NCBI GenBank assembly: GCA_947584105.1
Contig: CANPWK010000017.1
Span: forward strand, 1 to 13,281
Direction: 5' to 3'
Length of the DNA: 13,281 nucleotides
Origin: an uncultured Bacilli bacterium
GTDB taxonomy: Bacteria; Bacillota_I; Bacilli_A; RF39; UBA660
Part shown: positions 11,827 to 13,281 of the stretch, one piece after another
How positions within the stretch are numbered: position 1 is the stretch's first letter
Layout of the letters: each line of letters begins with the position of its first letter
Program-made: the position numbers and the translations under genes
Notes under the pieces: generated by a model
What the model was told of the DNA's origin: nothing
The model's input: the letters and a program-made list of their open reading frames with translations, nothing else
Databases searched by the model: none

Positions 11827-13281
11827 CTATTTTTTTCTTTTTATTACTAAGCTTACTGTTACTGTAGCTATAACTATTAAGATAATTCCAATCACTACTA
11901 TAAATATAGGATTTTTAAGTAGAGTATCTGGCACATTTACTTTATTGTTTTCTACAGATTTAGCTGCACTTCTTTTATTTACTGTTATAACTGGTGATAC
12001 TGTACCTGATTTATCATATACCCATACACCATTTATATATCCATATCTACCTATTTGATATACATGTTTATCACTATCTAATAATTGTGACATAGTCCAA
12101 CTACCTTCTAATGTAAATGGAGTATTTTCTGATATTTTATAATATGTTCCTGAAGAAGATGGAATTGTATTAGCTCCTTCTCCAATATAACCTAGGTTAT
12201 TTTTTAATTCATCTATAGTAAGAAGCCTTGCTTTATATCCTAATTCATCTTCTACTAAATCACTTGGATTAGTATGCTCTTTAACCCAATCATCTACCAG
12301 TAGTTTTATATCTGATTTTTTATAGTCTGTTGTACATCCGGCTGCTCCAGAACCACCACTGGTATTACAACTATTTCTATAATAATATGGTACTCTTCCT
12401 ATTGTATATACAGTATCATCACCATCATCATACATTTCATAACTTGTACTAAAAGTCGAAATATCTTCTTCGTATTTTTTTATTTCTCGTTCTGTTAATG
12501 GGATTCTTTTTACCATAGTTAATTTTGGATCGTTTTTATTACTATCCTTTATAACATAGTATTCTATATCATTATATTCTACTATATCTCCTATTTTAAA
12601 TTCCTCATCTGTTATCTTTTTTACTGCTGGTTTTAATTTTGTAAAATCTGCATCCTTTTTTAAATGAATTACTGGACGTAAAGCACTATCCCAACTATAT
12701 GAAGTACCTGAACTTCCCATAATTGTTGATTTAAAATATCCATGTTCACTCCAACCATTATTGCAATAATAACCATAATCATTATCATAATCAGGATAGC
12801 AAAAATCACCATTTACTACTCTAACATAATAATCCATTAAGAAATAATCATAATTAGTCATCCAACTTGGAGTTTTTAAACTAAAATAATAGCTTAAATT
12901 ATCGTTGGTAGTATAACCAAATTTCTTTAATTCTTTTAATGTCAATAATCTAACTTTATATTTTTCTTTAACATTAGAGCTACTATTAGAATTTTGCTCA
13001 TTAGCGGCAATATACTCGATTTCAGCTTCTTGTAAATCATTTAAATCTAATTGTTCACTCCATTTATCTAAAGCTGCTTTGACATTGGAATTCTTAAATG
13101 AACAAATTTTATGATCCTTATCACAATAATATAAATTACCTACATTATAATTTCCAATAGATCCACTAGTAAAATTATTAAATCCATCTAATTTATTTAC
13201 TGGAGTTGCTTTAAGTAACGTTAAATAATCTCCATTATCTTCCACTACATAAAATTTAATATCTTTATATTTGATTAAATC
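11827..13281 (-). CDS. Repeat-containing surface protein with C-terminal membrane anchor, 5' end cut by window
   Basis: The frame is open to the window edge, so the N-terminus lies outside; the first in-frame GTG at 13245 is not a credible start because homologous sequence continues upstream of it. The visible 484 residues hold two units of about 210 residues. Each starts with GD-[LI]-x-x-Y-x-D-I-x-[FY]-Y-V and passes a Cys pair (CDKDHKIC; CNTSGGSGAAGC). Each then has YK[VA]RLLT-x-x-EL and ends near PVI-x-x-x-K. The RLLT/PVI layout resembles DUF6273-type, lectin-like surface domains; this is a family-level inference. The end is NVPDT, a hydrophobic helix (IFIVVIGIILIVIATVTV) and KRKK, a tail anchor or a variant sorting signal. 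The protein is expected outside the cell. Ligand and function are unknown. Confidence 0.85.
   Translation of the reverse strand, partial: DLIKYKDIKFYVVEDNGDYLTLLKATPVNKLDGFNNFTSGSIGNYNVGNLYYCDKDHKICSFKNSNVKAALDKWSEQLDLNDLQEAEIEYIAANEQNSNSSSNVKEKYKVRLLTLKELKKFGYTTNDNLSYYFSLKTPSWMTNYDYFLMDYYVRVVNGDFCYPDYDNDYGYYCNNGWSEHGYFKSTIMGSSGTSYSWDSALRPVIHLKKDADFTKLKPAVKKITDEEFKIGDIVEYNDIEYYVIKDSNKNDPKLTMVKRIPLTEREIKKYEEDISTFSTSYEMYDDGDDTVYTIGRVPYYYRNSCNTSGGSGAAGCTTDYKKSDIKLLVDDWVKEHTNPSDLVEDELGYKARLLTIDELKNNLGYIGEGANTIPSSSGTYYKISENTPFTLEGSWTMSQLLDSDKHVYQIGRYGYINGVWVYDKSGTVSPVITVNKRSAAKSVENNKVNVPDTLLKNPIFIVVIGIILIVIATVTVSLVIKRKK
11962..12600 (-). repeat. Second surface-domain repeat
   Basis: This codes for FKIGDIVEYNDIEYYVIKD through SPVITVNKRSA. 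It aligns with the unit at 12646-13281 at its beginning (GDIVEYNDIEYYV against GDLIKYKDIKFYV), at the Cys pair, at D-x-W, at YKARLLTIDEL and at PVI. Between these anchors the two units are strongly diverged, pointing to an old duplication. Confidence 0.65.
12646..13281 (-). repeat. First visible surface-domain repeat
   Basis: This codes for DLIKYKDIKFYVVEDN (window edge) through ALRPVIHLKKDA. It has an additional Cys pair (CYPDYDNDYGYYC) and several Tyr/Trp-rich loops not shared with the second unit. Further units may exist beyond the window. Confidence 0.65.

Noticed and set aside
1..13281. CRISPR arrays, insertion sequences, phage genes or tRNA/rRNA genes
   Set aside because: No regularly spaced repeats, transposase or integrase motifs, terminal repeats with target duplications, or tRNA/rRNA signatures were seen on either strand.
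1..13281. Mycoplasma-type code with TGA read as tryptophan
   Set aside because: All full-length genes stay open without TGA, tryptophan is TGG throughout (deacetylase and surface protein), and the only internal TGA sits at a frame shift.

Overview
The window is a very AT-rich stretch in which every protein gene lies on the minus strand. The standard genetic code fits (TGG for Trp, mostly TAA stops). Shine-Dalgarno sites are strong (AAAGGAG or GGAGG types), promoters are housekeeping-type with 17-bp spacers, and there is an HrcA/CIRCE heat-shock operon. Together these point to a low-GC Firmicute, probably a gut Bacilli/RF39- or Erysipelotrichia-like lineage; this placement is an inference.

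Layout, from high to low coordinates (the direction of transcription). 13281-11827: the 3' part of a large secreted, membrane-anchored surface protein built of about 210-residue repeats. 11767-9202: a two-gene unit with its own promoter and terminator. It encodes a roughly 750-residue coiled-coil protein with one membrane segment and a C-terminal outer domain, overlapped by an 86-residue small protein. 9138-5327: a tex-fhs operon for the Tex RNA-binding protein and formate-tetrahydrofolate ligase. 5328-5187: a structured intergenic region with a candidate plus-strand small RNA that has its own promoter and terminator; it is the only plus-strand gene I can support. 5165-4714: a single small lipoprotein gene with promoter and terminator. 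4723-3161: a membrane-anchored polysaccharide deacetylase with Ig-like modules. 3155-1: the hrcA-grpE-(broken small gene)-dnaK operon, controlled by two CIRCE operators around one promoter. dnaK is cut by the window edge near its interdomain linker.

The best candidates for something undescribed are the plus-strand RNA at about 5231-5328, the frameshifted small gene between grpE and dnaK, and the coiled-coil/small-protein pair. An IGD-x-V-type motif is shared by the small protein, the outer domain of the coiled-coil protein and the repeats of the surface protein. Promoter positions also show that the longest open frames of tex and of the coiled-coil gene begin upstream of the likely transcript starts, so shorter starts are given for both.
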